This document shows, piece after piece, positions 45,631 through 53,769 of a DNA stretch of 64,000 nt; the stretch's first letter is position 1; the number at the start of each line of letters is the position of its first letter. The position numbers and the translations under genes are program-made. The stretch comes from Gimesia maris (lineage in GTDB: Bacteria > Planctomycetota > Planctomycetia > Planctomycetales > Planctomycetaceae). The notes beneath the pieces were generated by a model. It saw only the letters and a program-made list of their open reading frames with translations. It made no database searches and was not told the origin of the DNA. The stretch is taken from the NCBI RefSeq assembly GCF_008298035.1, contig NZ_CP042910.1, positions 1,756,001 to 1,820,000 of the forward strand, written 5' to 3'.

Positions 45631-47330
45631 GAGTAGACATCCATCATGAGTGTATTCCAGAACGAGAGTTCCACTGCGGGCGGGTTGCCATCCATCATCG
45701 CAGCCATCGACAGGTTGTCGTCACAGACATAGCTGTACGAGTCATCCACCAAATCCGCCAGTTGGATTAAGGAATCTTGGCATGCCTTCATCAGATCGCC
45801 CTGACAGTAAATCGCCATCCTCATAAAATCGCGATGGAAACGGTTGTCGACGCGATCGAAAACGCCATCCGTTCCAGCCAGAAGAAGATCTCCAGACTCC
45901 CGCTTGATATTTCCTAACATGGGAATGCCATGAGGTGTCGGTCCTAATGACGCGGACAGAACGTTTGATACATCCGGGTTTGCCCGATGGGGATCCATAC
46001 ATTCAATAACCTTTCCCGACCTACGAATGAGCTTGACTGCTCCGTCACCAATAAAGCCCCAATTGTAGCTTGACTGAGTCCCAATCACAGCAATGAGTGT
46101 CGTCCGCAATCCTGCCTCAGATTCCGAAAACTGTAACTCTTTTGCCTTTTCCGCGAGCGCCGAAGCCGCCTTTTGAAATCCAGCATCTAATCTCTCTGCG
46201 GCTGTGCTTGCGCCGCTGATAATCGCCCAGATCAGTTCCTTAGTCATGGCCTCTACAGCGATATGACTCGCTTCCGCACCAAACGGAACTCCCCCACAAC
46301 CATCGGCGATGATAAGTAACTGAGTGCCTGCATAATTAAAACCGATCACACAATCCTGATTCTCGTCTCGTACATGCCCTTTAGTAGAATAGTATCCCAA
46401 ACTCCAAGGATCTCGATGGGCAATTAAACTGGGAATTAATTCTTTTGCGACATCCTTAGGATCGGAATAAATCTTCATCGATTGAATACTTGATGCCGAA
46501 CAGGATTCATCAGTTGCAGAGTGACGGTTCGAGAGCTTACTCTCAGCATCAAGTTGACGCTTAAGTAATGAGCGTCCATACCTGTTCCAATAGATCAGTC
46601 TGGCTGCGAGTGAGAGGAGTCCAACGAAACCGATAATGATTGTCAGACGCCACATTTCCTCATAGCTGAAGCGAGGCCATTCGAAAAGCCCACTTGTGTC
46701 TCGAGAAGATCGGATCGCTTTCCACAAGTCGTGATACCATGTGCTCCACATATCGGGCTTGGTTTTGACACCAGATTTCTCGAAAACTTGGGAAGTCTCA
46801 GGGTTAATATCTGAATCGGGTTGCGGTGGAGTCAAGAGTTTTGGAGTAGGTGCTGTATCCAGATATGGACGGCGGTTTTGTTGTGGATCGATGACACTGG
46901 GTTCTGGATGAGCCCCCATCTGCCATCGGTCCCGATAGTTTATCTCAAAGTCTGAATGCTCCCATTTAAATGGATCATTCATTTTCTGTTCTGTCAGCGT
47001 TCCCCTGTCGGGACCGTTAGCATCTTCTTGTGGTAGAGAGGATTCACTCTCAAGACCTGGTGTTAAGGCTTGGCTACCAGGAAGATCCGGATGTGACTCT
47101 TGAGCCGGGGCAAGAATCCCAAACAGTACGACGAGGAGGTGCGCCAACAGCATAATGAGACAACCATTCTGTTTTTCTAAAGGGCTGTGAGCTGTAGGAC
47201 ATTTTTCGTGAACATTCTTAGCAGGGCACGCGGGGCGTTTCGATGACCTGGCCGTGGCAGGTGGAGCGGGCGGCTGAACTCCCAATGAGTCCAGATATTC
47301 CAGCATTTCTCGGGAGGGAACAATTCGCAT
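45627..47330 (-). CDS. Membrane-anchored PP2C-family protein phosphatase
   Basis: A 567-residue protein. One hydrophobic segment lies near residues 58-75 and a second near 225-245 (LTIIIGFVGLLSLAARLIYW), with a low-complexity, Pro/Asp-rich region between. The C-terminal PP2C domain shows DENQDCVIGFNYAGTQLLII followed by ADGCGGVPFGAEAS, then GDGAVKLIRR and LLAGTDGVFDRVD, the metal-binding aspartates of the PPM family. It should reverse phosphorylation by the adjacent kinase, with which it overlaps by four bases. The N-terminus is uncertain but has no better start. Confidence 0.88.
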   Translation of the reverse strand: MRIVPSREMLEYLDSLGVQPPAPPATARSSKRPACPAKNVHEKCPTAHSPLEKQNGCLIMLLAHLLVVLFGILAPAQESHPDLPGSQALTPGLESESSLPQEDANGPDRGTLTEQKMNDPFKWEHSDFEINYRDRWQMGAHPEPSVIDPQQNRRPYLDTAPTPKLLTPPQPDSDINPETSQVFEKSGVKTKPDMWSTWYHDLWKAIRSSRDTSGLFEWPRFSYEEMWRLTIIIGFVGLLSLAARLIYWNRYGRSLLKRQLDAESKLSNRHSATDESCSASSIQSMKIYSDPKDVAKELIPSLIAHRDPWSLGYYSTKGHVRDENQDCVIGFNYAGTQLLIIADGCGGVPFGAEASHIAVEAMTKELIWAIISGASTAAERLDAGFQKAASALAEKAKELQFSESEAGLRTTLIAVIGTQSSYNWGFIGDGAVKLIRRSGKVIECMDPHRANPDVSNVLSASLGPTPHGIPMLGNIKRESGDLLLAGTDGVFDRVDNRFHRDFMRMAIYCQGDLMKACQDSLIQLADLVDDSYSYVCDDNLSMAAMMDGNPPAVELSFWNTLMMDVYS

Positions 47331-47405
47331 CGATTAGGCCTGTTTTCTCGAGTATTTGCTTACCTCATCAGGCGAGAGCCAGCAACGCCATCGCTCCGTT
47401 GCGGC

Positions 47406-48107
47406 TTATTGGTTATGGATTTGCGACAACAACTCAGTCGCATTTTGGCCTCGCTGGAGGCTGACGCTCAACGTCGTGCCGACAGAAGCAAAAAACGCTC
47501 GAAGGTCAGTGCCGGTACGGCAGTGGTAAAAATGCTCTGATGACGTGGCCAACGAAATGAGATACGGTTCGTCAGCATCGTCTCCAAACGCCACCGTTAC
47601 AATGTCAGCATCCTTTTTCAATTGGGTTGCGATTTCGGAGGTTTTGGCAGGATGGCTCGTCAAACCATCGCTCAGCACCACTACGACCGGGCGTAAGTAG
47701 ATTTGCGATGGGAAGATTGGACGCTCCAGAATTTCTCTGGAGATGAACAGTCCCGGTGCCATGTTCGTTCCACCACCTCCGATCACCGGATGAAGATGTC
47801 CCAACAGGTCAGTAGCTGTTGGGACGTCGTGGCAGAGTTTTGCGTTGGTTTTAAAGTCGATCACGGCAACTTCAAATCCCCCATGATTTTCAGGTTTGGC
47901 CAACTCAGTAATCAAAACCTCGCAAGCTTGGGTTGCCTCTAATGCTTTAGTTCCATGCATGGAGCCTGAACAGTCGCGAACCAGAATTGCCAGTTGTTTA
48001 TTGCTGCGGCCTAGCCAATGTGGGCGAGTGAGACCACTTCGTGGTATACTCATCTGTCGATCGGCTGAGGAATGTGAACCAGATGAAGATTGTTGAGAAA
48101 AAGCCAT
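47406..48107 (-). CDS. TerY-like von Willebrand factor A domain protein
   Basis: A 233-residue vWA protein from ATG 48107, chosen because AGGAA stands before it; the open frame extends further but without vWA content. The MIDAS motif is seen as VRDCSGSMHG, then GGGGTNMAPGL (the Thr of the site) and VVVLSDGLTSHPA. This is the arrangement of TerY in the TerY-P triad. It lies 75 bases upstream of the PP2C gene. It is predicted to be a cytosolic metal-dependent binding platform for the kinase/phosphatase pair. Confidence 0.85.
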   Translation of the reverse strand: MAFSQQSSSGSHSSADRQMSIPRSGLTRPHWLGRSNKQLAILVRDCSGSMHGTKALEATQACEVLITELAKPENHGGFEVAVIDFKTNAKLCHDVPTATDLLGHLHPVIGGGGTNMAPGLFISREILERPIFPSQIYLRPVVVVLSDGLTSHPAKTSEIATQLKKDADIVTVAFGDDADEPYLISLATSSEHFYHCRTGTDLRAFFASVGTTLSVSLQRGQNATELLSQIHNQ

Positions 48108-48159
48108 TATTGCGTTCCTATCGTTAGAAAAAGCTGAGATGGACTGAAAACTTCCATAT

Positions 48160-48894
48160 TCAGACGGGCAGTGGCACAGTGCCACCAGTGGCAATAGTCT
48201 GCACGATGCTGGCAGAAAGCTGGCCAGCGATTTTCTGCATTTCCTTGGGGTCTGGATCATTGCAAATGGGGAACATGAGCCCTCCGGCTCCCTCACACAG
48301 TTCTTTCATCTGTGGTGCAGGCTCACAGATGAGATATAGCAGCAGTCCACGGCTGCGAAGTGCTTCCCCGAGCTCCCGCGCCGAGCGGCCAGAACCAGTT
48401 GGTTTTGAGTCAGCCGTGGTCAAGGCCAGCAGAGCTCCGCGAGCCTGCTGGGGATCAGCATTCCAGGGAACCGAATTCGCCAGTTCCTCGATTCCCGACA
48501 AATGATGTTCCGGGGCATCTCCACCTCCAGCGAATACAATGTGGGAAAGATCTTTTATGGCTTGTACTGCGGTACCACCATTGGTCAGCAGGACCGGATG
48601 CTGGTCATAGTCCTCATCTCCATGCGATTGAAGCCAGACTGTGAGGTTACGAGCCTTGGCTTCAATCTGGTCCGTAATTAGTGGAACCGATTTGAGAATG
48701 CCGTCGGCAAACTGCTGACTGCTGCCAGTGCGGTCGACGGTAATCGCCAATTCTACATTCACTTGCAGCTTGGGCCGTACCGCAGGACGAACGACACTCA
48801 ATTGGGGTGGAGCGTGAAAACTGGATCCGCAGGTGGGGCACGATGTCGCGGTATGCTCTACCAGGGCTTGACAATACTGACAGGGAACTTGCAT
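48160..48894 (-). CDS. Zinc-ribbon vWA-domain protein
   Basis: A 244-residue protein with an N-terminal zinc ribbon (CQYCQALV, CPTCGSSFHAP), then a vWA-like domain. Its MIDAS is variant: LAITVDRTGSSQQF has D-x-T-x-S instead of D-x-S-x-S, followed by HIVFAGGGDAPEHHLSGIEE and LLALTTADSKPTG. GAGGTG precedes the ATG at 48894. It is first in the four-gene minus-strand operon. The conserved upstream region of peptide module copy 2 begins 57 bases before its start. Confidence 0.8.
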   Translation of the reverse strand: MQVPCQYCQALVEHTATSCPTCGSSFHAPPQLSVVRPAVRPKLQVNVELAITVDRTGSSQQFADGILKSVPLITDQIEAKARNLTVWLQSHGDEDYDQHPVLLTNGGTAVQAIKDLSHIVFAGGGDAPEHHLSGIEELANSVPWNADPQQARGALLALTTADSKPTGSGRSARELGEALRSRGLLLYLICEPAPQMKELCEGAGGLMFPICNDPDPKEMQKIAGQLSASIVQTIATGGTVPLPV

Positions 48895-49115
48895 GTCTTC
48901 ACCTCATTGTGGGGGACAGGATTCTAGAAATGGACACAGAATACATCCTACTAACGAACCGCCCGCGAGAAATTTCACGACAAATTGAAAAGAATATTTT
49001 TGGAATCAGTTGTGAAAAATCGTCCCACCGTTTCGTTGTATTTCTGAGAGCCGGGGTATGCTGTGGTTTCACAGGCGAAATCAACCTGGGCGAAAACCTT
49101 TTAGAGGAGAGAGCG

Positions 49116-49292
49116 ATGTTACAAAAGCAGAAGCAGAAGATGATTCCTGCCTGGCGGGATGTCGTACCAGAAGGAACCTTTCACGGTGAAGATGTAGTTC
49201 CACCGGGAACATTTCACGGGGAGGATGTGGTACCTCCAGGGACATTTCATGGTGAAGATGTGGTACCTCCGGGAACATTTCACGCTGGGTGA
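49116..49292 (+). CDS. Tandem-repeat peptide, four-unit copy
   Basis: A 58-residue product: leader MLQKQKQKMIPAWRD, then VVPEGTFHGED, two VVPPGTFHGED units and the final VVPPGTFHAG. All nucleotide differences between the repeat units, other than the P/E variant and the C-terminal HAG, are synonymous (for example GTA GTT / GTG GTA, CCA CCG / CCT CCA, CAC / CAT). That indicates selection on the peptide. AGAGGAGA precedes the ATG, and a terminator follows 31 bases after the stop. Upstream in-frame codons exist here but not in copy 1, so the ATG is the shared start. Function unknown. Confidence 0.8.
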   Translation: MLQKQKQKMIPAWRDVVPEGTFHGEDVVPPGTFHGEDVVPPGTFHGEDVVPPGTFHAG

Positions 49293-49323
49293 GAAATGTA
49301 GAACCATACCTTGGGGAGGGAAA

Positions 49324-49354
49324 CGGGCGACGAAAATACGTCGCCCGTTTTTTT
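49324..49354 (+). terminator. Terminator of the tandem-repeat peptide gene, copy 2
   Basis: Perfect nine-base stem CGGGCGACG/CGTCGCCCG with a six-base loop, followed by seven T; same as copy 1. Confidence 0.9.
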
Positions 49355-49481
49355 ACATGCTGAACCAAGTGGAAATCTTCCAGGTGTGAAACAGTGTTTA
49401 CAAATCATTGCACACTGAGTTGAAGGGCTCGGCCCCCCCTATTCTGTCGTATTGAAGTCCCCCTCTTCATTAAGCAGCTGC

Positions 49482-50202
49482 GATAATCTCGCCGGTCAAC
49501 AGTCAGCTCAACGCATCCAGGGCGGGGTATGGTGCGAGTTGATCAGTGACCTTGATAGAAACAGACTCCGAGAATTCCTGTTGCCAGATTCAGTTGTCGC
49601 TTTTCCTGGTCCTGCAGGAGCCGGGAAAATAACACCCAAGAAAGCCTCGAGAAACACTAGCGCCCGTTCTGAACTTGTGTCCTCGTTCGAATTCAAAATA
49701 TCTGCCAAACCTCGTGCCGCACAGTAGAGTAAACGCACACTTTTCATCTGAAGCTGCATGGGCCTTTCCACCCATAGCGATTCTGAAAAATCAACTTCAA
49801 GAATTTTAGCGAACTGATCGATTTCAGCAGTGCCCTCTATAAATTAGCTCTCTGTTTACCTGTCGTTGAAACAGAAACAAGTTCTGAGCACAAGTATAGT
49901 TTTAGATGTAGTCACTACACACGTGGTAAGCTCCCTTTTACAAACGAAGAAGATACCTGCATTTTCATATTATTTATTTCTGTCTTTTGGTGAAAAATCA
50001 CGTCAGGCTTTCGTTAGTTATCCAGGATGTGGACCAGCGTGGTTTGCCATTGCTACAACGTCTAATTAGCGAAAAGCAAGAGGCGTTCCATTCGAACCCA
50101 TCACGCGCCGCCTGCACCCTGTGTAATGGTACGTTATAAGATGTTGCCTAGGAGCAGCCATTAAAAAAGAAGTACGGCTAACCGACCAGGGGAGCAAACT
50201 TA
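49482..50202. other. Stretch between peptide module copy 2 and the small paralogue gene
   Basis: About 720 bases with short, overlapping ORFs on both strands, none with a family feature or good ribosome-binding site. The left edge abuts the truncated sigma-gene tail, so this looks like recombined debris. Confidence 0.4.
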
Positions 50203-50481
50203 ATGAGAAGATACCGAGTTTACTATCGAACTAAAGATGGTCTGGCCGATTACCTTTTCCTGTTCGAAGAACAGCCAGACGGTACATGGCATGCGTACAT
50301 TGAGTCGCAACCAGGTTATCAAAGGAGAGCCAGTGATGCTCACTCAATACATCGGCTTTCCGATGGCAATCGGAAATACGTCTGTTGGAATACACCTCTC
50401 TATTCGTATTCACAGGTTAAGCAAGTTGCCGCTCTGTGGGCTGATAAGACGCAGCAGTATATCCGGACCAGTCGATTCTGA
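50203..50481 (+). CDS. Small conserved protein, paralogue B (92 residues)
   Basis: Paralogue of 39569-39850, with shared YRTKDGLADYLFLFEEQ, GTWHAYIESQPGY, RASDAHSIHRLSD and KYVCWNTPL blocks. AGGGGAGC lies before the ATG. Content suggests a beta-rich compact fold with conserved His/Asp/Cys positions. Unknown function. It lies between peptide module copy 2 and the JAB-E1 operon, so it may be a partner or substrate of that system, but no direct evidence exists. Confidence 0.72.
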   Translation: MRRYRVYYRTKDGLADYLFLFEEQPDGTWHAYIESQPGYQRRASDAHSIHRLSDGNRKYVCWNTPLYSYSQVKQVAALWADKTQQYIRTSRF

Positions 50482-50965
50482 GGTGTCATAAGCCCCTTCT
50501 ATAGGGCTCCACCGAACCTCATAGCATCTTCGGGATCATTTGTCTGTGTGATACATATAACGGCAGCCGGGGTTACTCGAACGCTGCTCAATCTGCTGCA
50601 AGTACACTTTGAGCAGTCACTTACTTTGTACGGCCGACTCAGAGGCAGCAGTCGGACAAAGTCCCAAACCAGGAACAGTCCGCCAGGGGGGCTCTCTCTT
50701 CGATCAATCGTTTACTCAATTGCTACAGGCCAAGGTGCTCTGAGAGTTGTTTTTCTACGTTCTCGGAGAACGACTCTGATAACTTCAGTTGGCGTCGTTA
50801 CTCGCTATGGTTTTTATGAAAGTTCACAGGCGGTAATGGGTGCTAGTTTAGTTCCATTCTCACCTCCGCTACGGGCTTTCACGAATTCAGATATCAGAAA
50901 AAACAGCTGGCCACAACGAACTGTATTGCAGTCGCTGGGCCAACCGTTTTCGTGCGTTATCTTAT
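50482..50965. other. Intergenic stretch downstream of the JAB-E1 operon
   Basis: About 480 bases, with one plus-strand ORF (50548-50982) lacking a ribosome-binding site and family features. No clear terminator hairpin. Confidence 0.35.
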
Positions 50966-51178
50966 TTACCCATATACAGTGATGTTATGAGAAAGTCGAC
51001 CTGACCTGACTTTTTGACCACTCACATAGATAGTACCAGTTCCCGGGCCTCCTTGAAGGTTAACGGAACCATTACCGTCTGTGTAACCTGTGCTATGACT
51101 CCACGTCCAATGGACTGAAACCTTTCTTCCCCGTTGGGGCTGGCTGTTAGAACGGCCTAAAACAGTCACAGTAATCAT
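50966..51178 (-). CDS. Small beta-rich protein downstream of the JAB-E1 fusion
   Basis: A 70-residue product with the look of a small Ig-like or carboxypeptidase-regulatory-like beta domain: MITVTVLGRS, GRKVSVHWTWSHSTGYTDGN, GSVNLQGGPGTGTIYVSGQK. It ends in glycine (HNITVYG). It starts 63 bases after the E1 stop on the same strand. ThiF/E1 enzymes adenylate a C-terminal glycine of small proteins, so this ORF is a conceivable substrate. It lacks the usual GG end and a visible beta-grasp pattern, so the idea is weak. Confidence 0.55.
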   Translation of the reverse strand: MITVTVLGRSNSQPQRGRKVSVHWTWSHSTGYTDGNGSVNLQGGPGTGTIYVSGQKVRSGRLSHNITVYG

Positions 51179-51241
51179 GTTGTTGCCTTTCGACTCAAGA
51201 AAAGAACCATCGAATGGTACGGAATTAAAGTTCTATGAGGC

Positions 51242-52978
51242 CTATTTCGTATGCAATTCACGAGTATCTGAAAACGTACCCATGGCATCCAATAGATTGC
51301 CCGTGGCACGGCAGTCGGGACAAGTCGGGTGGTTTGTTTCAAGCCCTTCCGGTTGTTGTGGTAACCAGACGGTTTCGTCAAAGAGCTGCCGGCTCTGATC
51401 ACCACCTCCGAAGACCCTGTCAAATACGTCAAGTGGCAATTCAGGGCTCATGCGGATTTGGATTAAGTTTCGGTTGCCGATCCGTTGCAGCAGCTGATTC
51501 CAGCGAGGATGTTTCGAGCCATGTTGCAACAACGCGAGCCCAACGAAGCCTTTGATGGCATTCAGCCTCGTTGTGGAAAAAATCGGTGTTCCGTCCGAGG
51601 TGACATTGTTCTGGAAGTTTTGCTCAAGGTACGCACGATACCTGCTTCCAAGAACACATCGTTGGCAAGCGGGTGTCACGTCAGGGTGAGAGAAAGTAAC
51701 CTCAGCGCCTTCACCCGAGGCATAGACCTGTGCGCACAAAGCTGGAATGCCGTACTGTAGGGCCAGGCGATTGATTCGAGCCTGAGCTTCAAAGCTGTCA
51801 GTGAGACCACAGAGCAATACGACTTCTGGCAATACACCCTTGGCACTGATTTTCGGTAGTGCATTGGAGTTGTAGACCAACCCCGATCTCAACGGGGATG
51901 CAACCAGCGATTGGAACTCCGTATCGGTATAATTATCATCCAAAAAGCGAGGGACCGCGGACACAGCTGCGTTCGGGTTGATGCTGAGAATACGCTCCGA
52001 GACACAATCGACTTTTTGTCTCCCGATATCCTCCCGGTATGTCTGTTGCGTCGCGAGATTTGATTCTGAGACAACATCGCCATCGATCAACACGTGCTCA
52101 CCAACACCAGCCCGGGCCAGTTCTTCGGCAAAGCACGCAGCTCCTCCCATTCCCACGTAGATCACCCGGCAACGAGACAAACGCTCCAGGTCATAAGCAC
52201 CGATAACTCGTTGGAACGTGTTACTGGTATCTGTCCATGGTCGACCATTCTCGTGGTGATACCGCATGCAGAGTTTACTAAGAATTCTCACTGAGGGATC
52301 TTCAGAGCCGGCAACAACTTTAAGAGGAAAGCATTTTGGAAGCCATGATGCAGAATAGTCGATCAGTTCTTCGCTGTACTGATCCACATCGGGTCGAGGC
52401 TCTATGGATTCGTCATCTATGATCTCAAACTTCATAGATTGAATTTCGACACTGCGGCCTTGACGCACTGCTGAGAAGGGAACGAGCTCAAATCGACCTG
52501 CATTAGGCTTCGTTACAACTATAGGCATCAGTAAATTCTGCATCGCGCTATTACTAGCAAGAATTCTGGAAGCGTAAGTCATGTCGCCTCCAGAGGGATA
52601 TGCCATACTCCCTGGATGGCTGTGCACGAAACCAAGTAAATTGATCCCCTTTGGATTCCAGTCTTCAGAGAGGAGTTGCGAAAGGGTTTGATAATCAGGG
52701 CTGTAGGTTGCGGCACTGCAACTCGCCGATTCGTCAAAGTGAAAGTGAGTCACGATACCTGTTTCTCGATTGCCTCCCAGCATTCCTCCGGTCTCGGCGG
52801 GTTGATTCCCAATTCGTTTCTCGATCTCGTTATAGACACTCCGCGTGATACGGTATACACCGCCAGGATTTTCGAGATCGCACGCTCCGATGTCGTAATT
52901 AGAAAGGCAGCATTCCTGCAGATCTTCAGGATTATAAAAGCGTCCTTGGGGTAACTGTTTTTGACGTGGCAGATTCAT
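51242..52978 (-). CDS. JAB metallopeptidase-ThiF/E1 fusion protein
   Basis: A 578-residue fusion. The N-terminal JAB domain (about residues 40-190) has the metal motif FVHSHPGSMAYPSGGDMTYA (HxHP...S..D) and an upstream Glu in AETGGMLGG. The C-terminal E1/ThiF domain (about 270-530) has the ATP loop YVGMGGAACFAEELARAGVG and DGDVVSESNLATQQTYRED. Two CxxC pairs (CQRCVLG and CPDCRATG) probably bind zinc. Such fusions belong to prokaryotic ubiquitin-like conjugation or peptide-adenylating systems. CGGGAGA precedes the ATG. Short ORFs lie immediately upstream on the same transcript. Confidence 0.9.
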   Translation of the reverse strand: MNLPRQKQLPQGRFYNPEDLQECCLSNYDIGACDLENPGGVYRITRSVYNEIEKRIGNQPAETGGMLGGNRETGIVTHFHFDESASCSAATYSPDYQTLSQLLSEDWNPKGINLLGFVHSHPGSMAYPSGGDMTYASRILASNSAMQNLLMPIVVTKPNAGRFELVPFSAVRQGRSVEIQSMKFEIIDDESIEPRPDVDQYSEELIDYSASWLPKCFPLKVVAGSEDPSVRILSKLCMRYHHENGRPWTDTSNTFQRVIGAYDLERLSRCRVIYVGMGGAACFAEELARAGVGEHVLIDGDVVSESNLATQQTYREDIGRQKVDCVSERILSINPNAAVSAVPRFLDDNYTDTEFQSLVASPLRSGLVYNSNALPKISAKGVLPEVVLLCGLTDSFEAQARINRLALQYGIPALCAQVYASGEGAEVTFSHPDVTPACQRCVLGSRYRAYLEQNFQNNVTSDGTPIFSTTRLNAIKGFVGLALLQHGSKHPRWNQLLQRIGNRNLIQIRMSPELPLDVFDRVFGGGDQSRQLFDETVWLPQQPEGLETNHPTCPDCRATGNLLDAMGTFSDTRELHTK

Positions 52979-52997
52979 GAGTGTCTCCCGTAAAGCT

Positions 52998-53084
52998 TTA
53001 AGTTAAAGTGTGAAAAGATCTTTGAATATGGAGAGCCAAGCAGGCCCCTGCCGGTGGATTTCCACCGCAGGTTTCGAGGGGCAT
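52998..53084 (-). CDS. 28-residue ORF upstream of the JAB-E1 gene, coupled by TGATG
   Basis: ATG at 53084 overlaps the stop of a six-codon ORF (TGATG). The peptide begins MPLETCGGNPPAGACLAL and ends in HTLT, with two cysteines around a Gly/Pro-rich turn. It stops 20 bases before the JAB-E1 start. It could be a small substrate of the E1. Alternatively, the second frame that starts at the strong site at 53104 may be the real one (see findings). Confidence 0.35.
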   Translation of the reverse strand: MPLETCGGNPPAGACLALHIQRSFHTLT

Positions 53085-53104
53085 CAGACCTGTGACACAG
53101 CCAT
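53084..53104 (-). CDS. Hexapeptide ORF with a perfect ribosome-binding site
   Basis: AGGAGG is followed by seven bases and ATG at 53104; the ORF is MAVSQV then TGA. The same frame is open after the TGA for about 26 codons (CPSKPAVEIHRQGPAWLSIF and beyond) to TAA near 53002. It is either a short leader peptide coupled to the next ORF or a gene with an internal UGA. Confidence 0.4.
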   Translation of the reverse strand: MAVSQV

Positions 53105-53491
53105 TACCAACCCTCCTGTTCTGATGAGGGGATAGTGAGAAGAGGTCTGGGTGTTTTCCCCCTGACTCAGAAGACTTGAAAGACCAGAAATGCCCCAAAA
53201 GCTCACTTCTCAGGAGATTAACGAAGATACGCCAGAGATTTTCACGAAAAGTCATTCATTTTTATTTGTGAAAATCATGGTTCTTTCTTCTTTAAAAGCT
53301 TATCTCTGGTGGGATTTAAGTGTTACGTTTCAGGAGCCAAGCCACTTGATGCATTGAAGTGTGATGTAGCAAAGTGTAGTTAATTCAACTGGATTTACCA
53401 AAATCAACCTAAATTTCGCTGAATCGTTAAAAGCAGTAATATGCGGAATAAAGCACTGATTCAGGGGTAAAAAGCCGCTGTCAGCGAAAGC
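53105..53491. other. Upstream region of the JAB-E1 operon
   Basis: About 390 bases, AT-rich in its right half, expected to contain the operon promoter. A minus-strand frame open to 53255 has no independent coding evidence upstream of 53104. Right edge of the accessory region. Confidence 0.4.
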
Positions 53492-53623
53492 TTAATTCTT
53501 ATCATCGGCGAGGATAAAGACGATGTTCGGCTTCGAAGGAGCAGTTGCAGAGAGCGTTGTTCTATCTGGTATCAGGAAATAAAGTGATACGGCAATGAGT
53601 GTCAGTCGGGCGAGATTTCTCAT
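53492..53623 (-). pseudogene. Remnant of a sulfatase N-terminus
   Basis: ATG 53623 opens a 43-codon frame: a signal peptide (MRNLARLTLIAVSLYFLIP) followed by [16 protein letters not shown] and [14 protein letters not shown] is the invariant first metal-binding motif of type I sulfatases. The rest of the enzyme is absent, and unrelated sequence follows. A sulfatase gene was lost here, probably when the neighbouring accessory region was inserted or deleted. Confidence 0.7.
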
Positions 53624-53769
53624 GATTGCTTTCAATTGAACTGTCGATTTGAAGATTCAGAAAAAAGTTCGTGGACTATGTTTTGAGTTCACTGATACTA
53701 TAATGCTCCTGAATTCCACGACGAACGTCAAGCATACGATTTCAGATTCATGGTTGAGGATTGTTTTTC

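Larger units (their letters stand above)
48952..49481 (+). repeat. Duplicated peptide module, copy 2, with sigma-gene tail
   Basis: Near-identical to 31710-32101, starting TAACGAACCGCCCGCG. It contains the conserved non-coding region, a four-unit peptide gene and the terminator. After CTTCCAGG it continues with sequence matching copy 1 downstream of its 107-base extra segment, and ends with a minus-strand remnant of the sigma-factor 3' end (LLNEEGDFNTTE, 49439-49481). The tail is more like the 42840-43231 fragment than the intact gene. Confidence 0.88.

Noticed and set aside
48807-49115. Upstream in-frame extension of the four-unit peptide
   Set aside because: The matching region in copy 1 is in another frame, and the conserved part is non-coding; the shared ATG with its ribosome-binding site is the start.
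49150-49290. 33-base tandem repeats as a CRISPR array
   Set aside because: Units are contiguous without spacers, stay in one frame and differ by synonymous changes; they encode a peptide.
50548-50982. 144-codon plus-strand ORF
   Set aside because: No ribosome-binding site, biased toward Ser/Arg/Leu without structure, overlaps the end of the small beta-rich gene.
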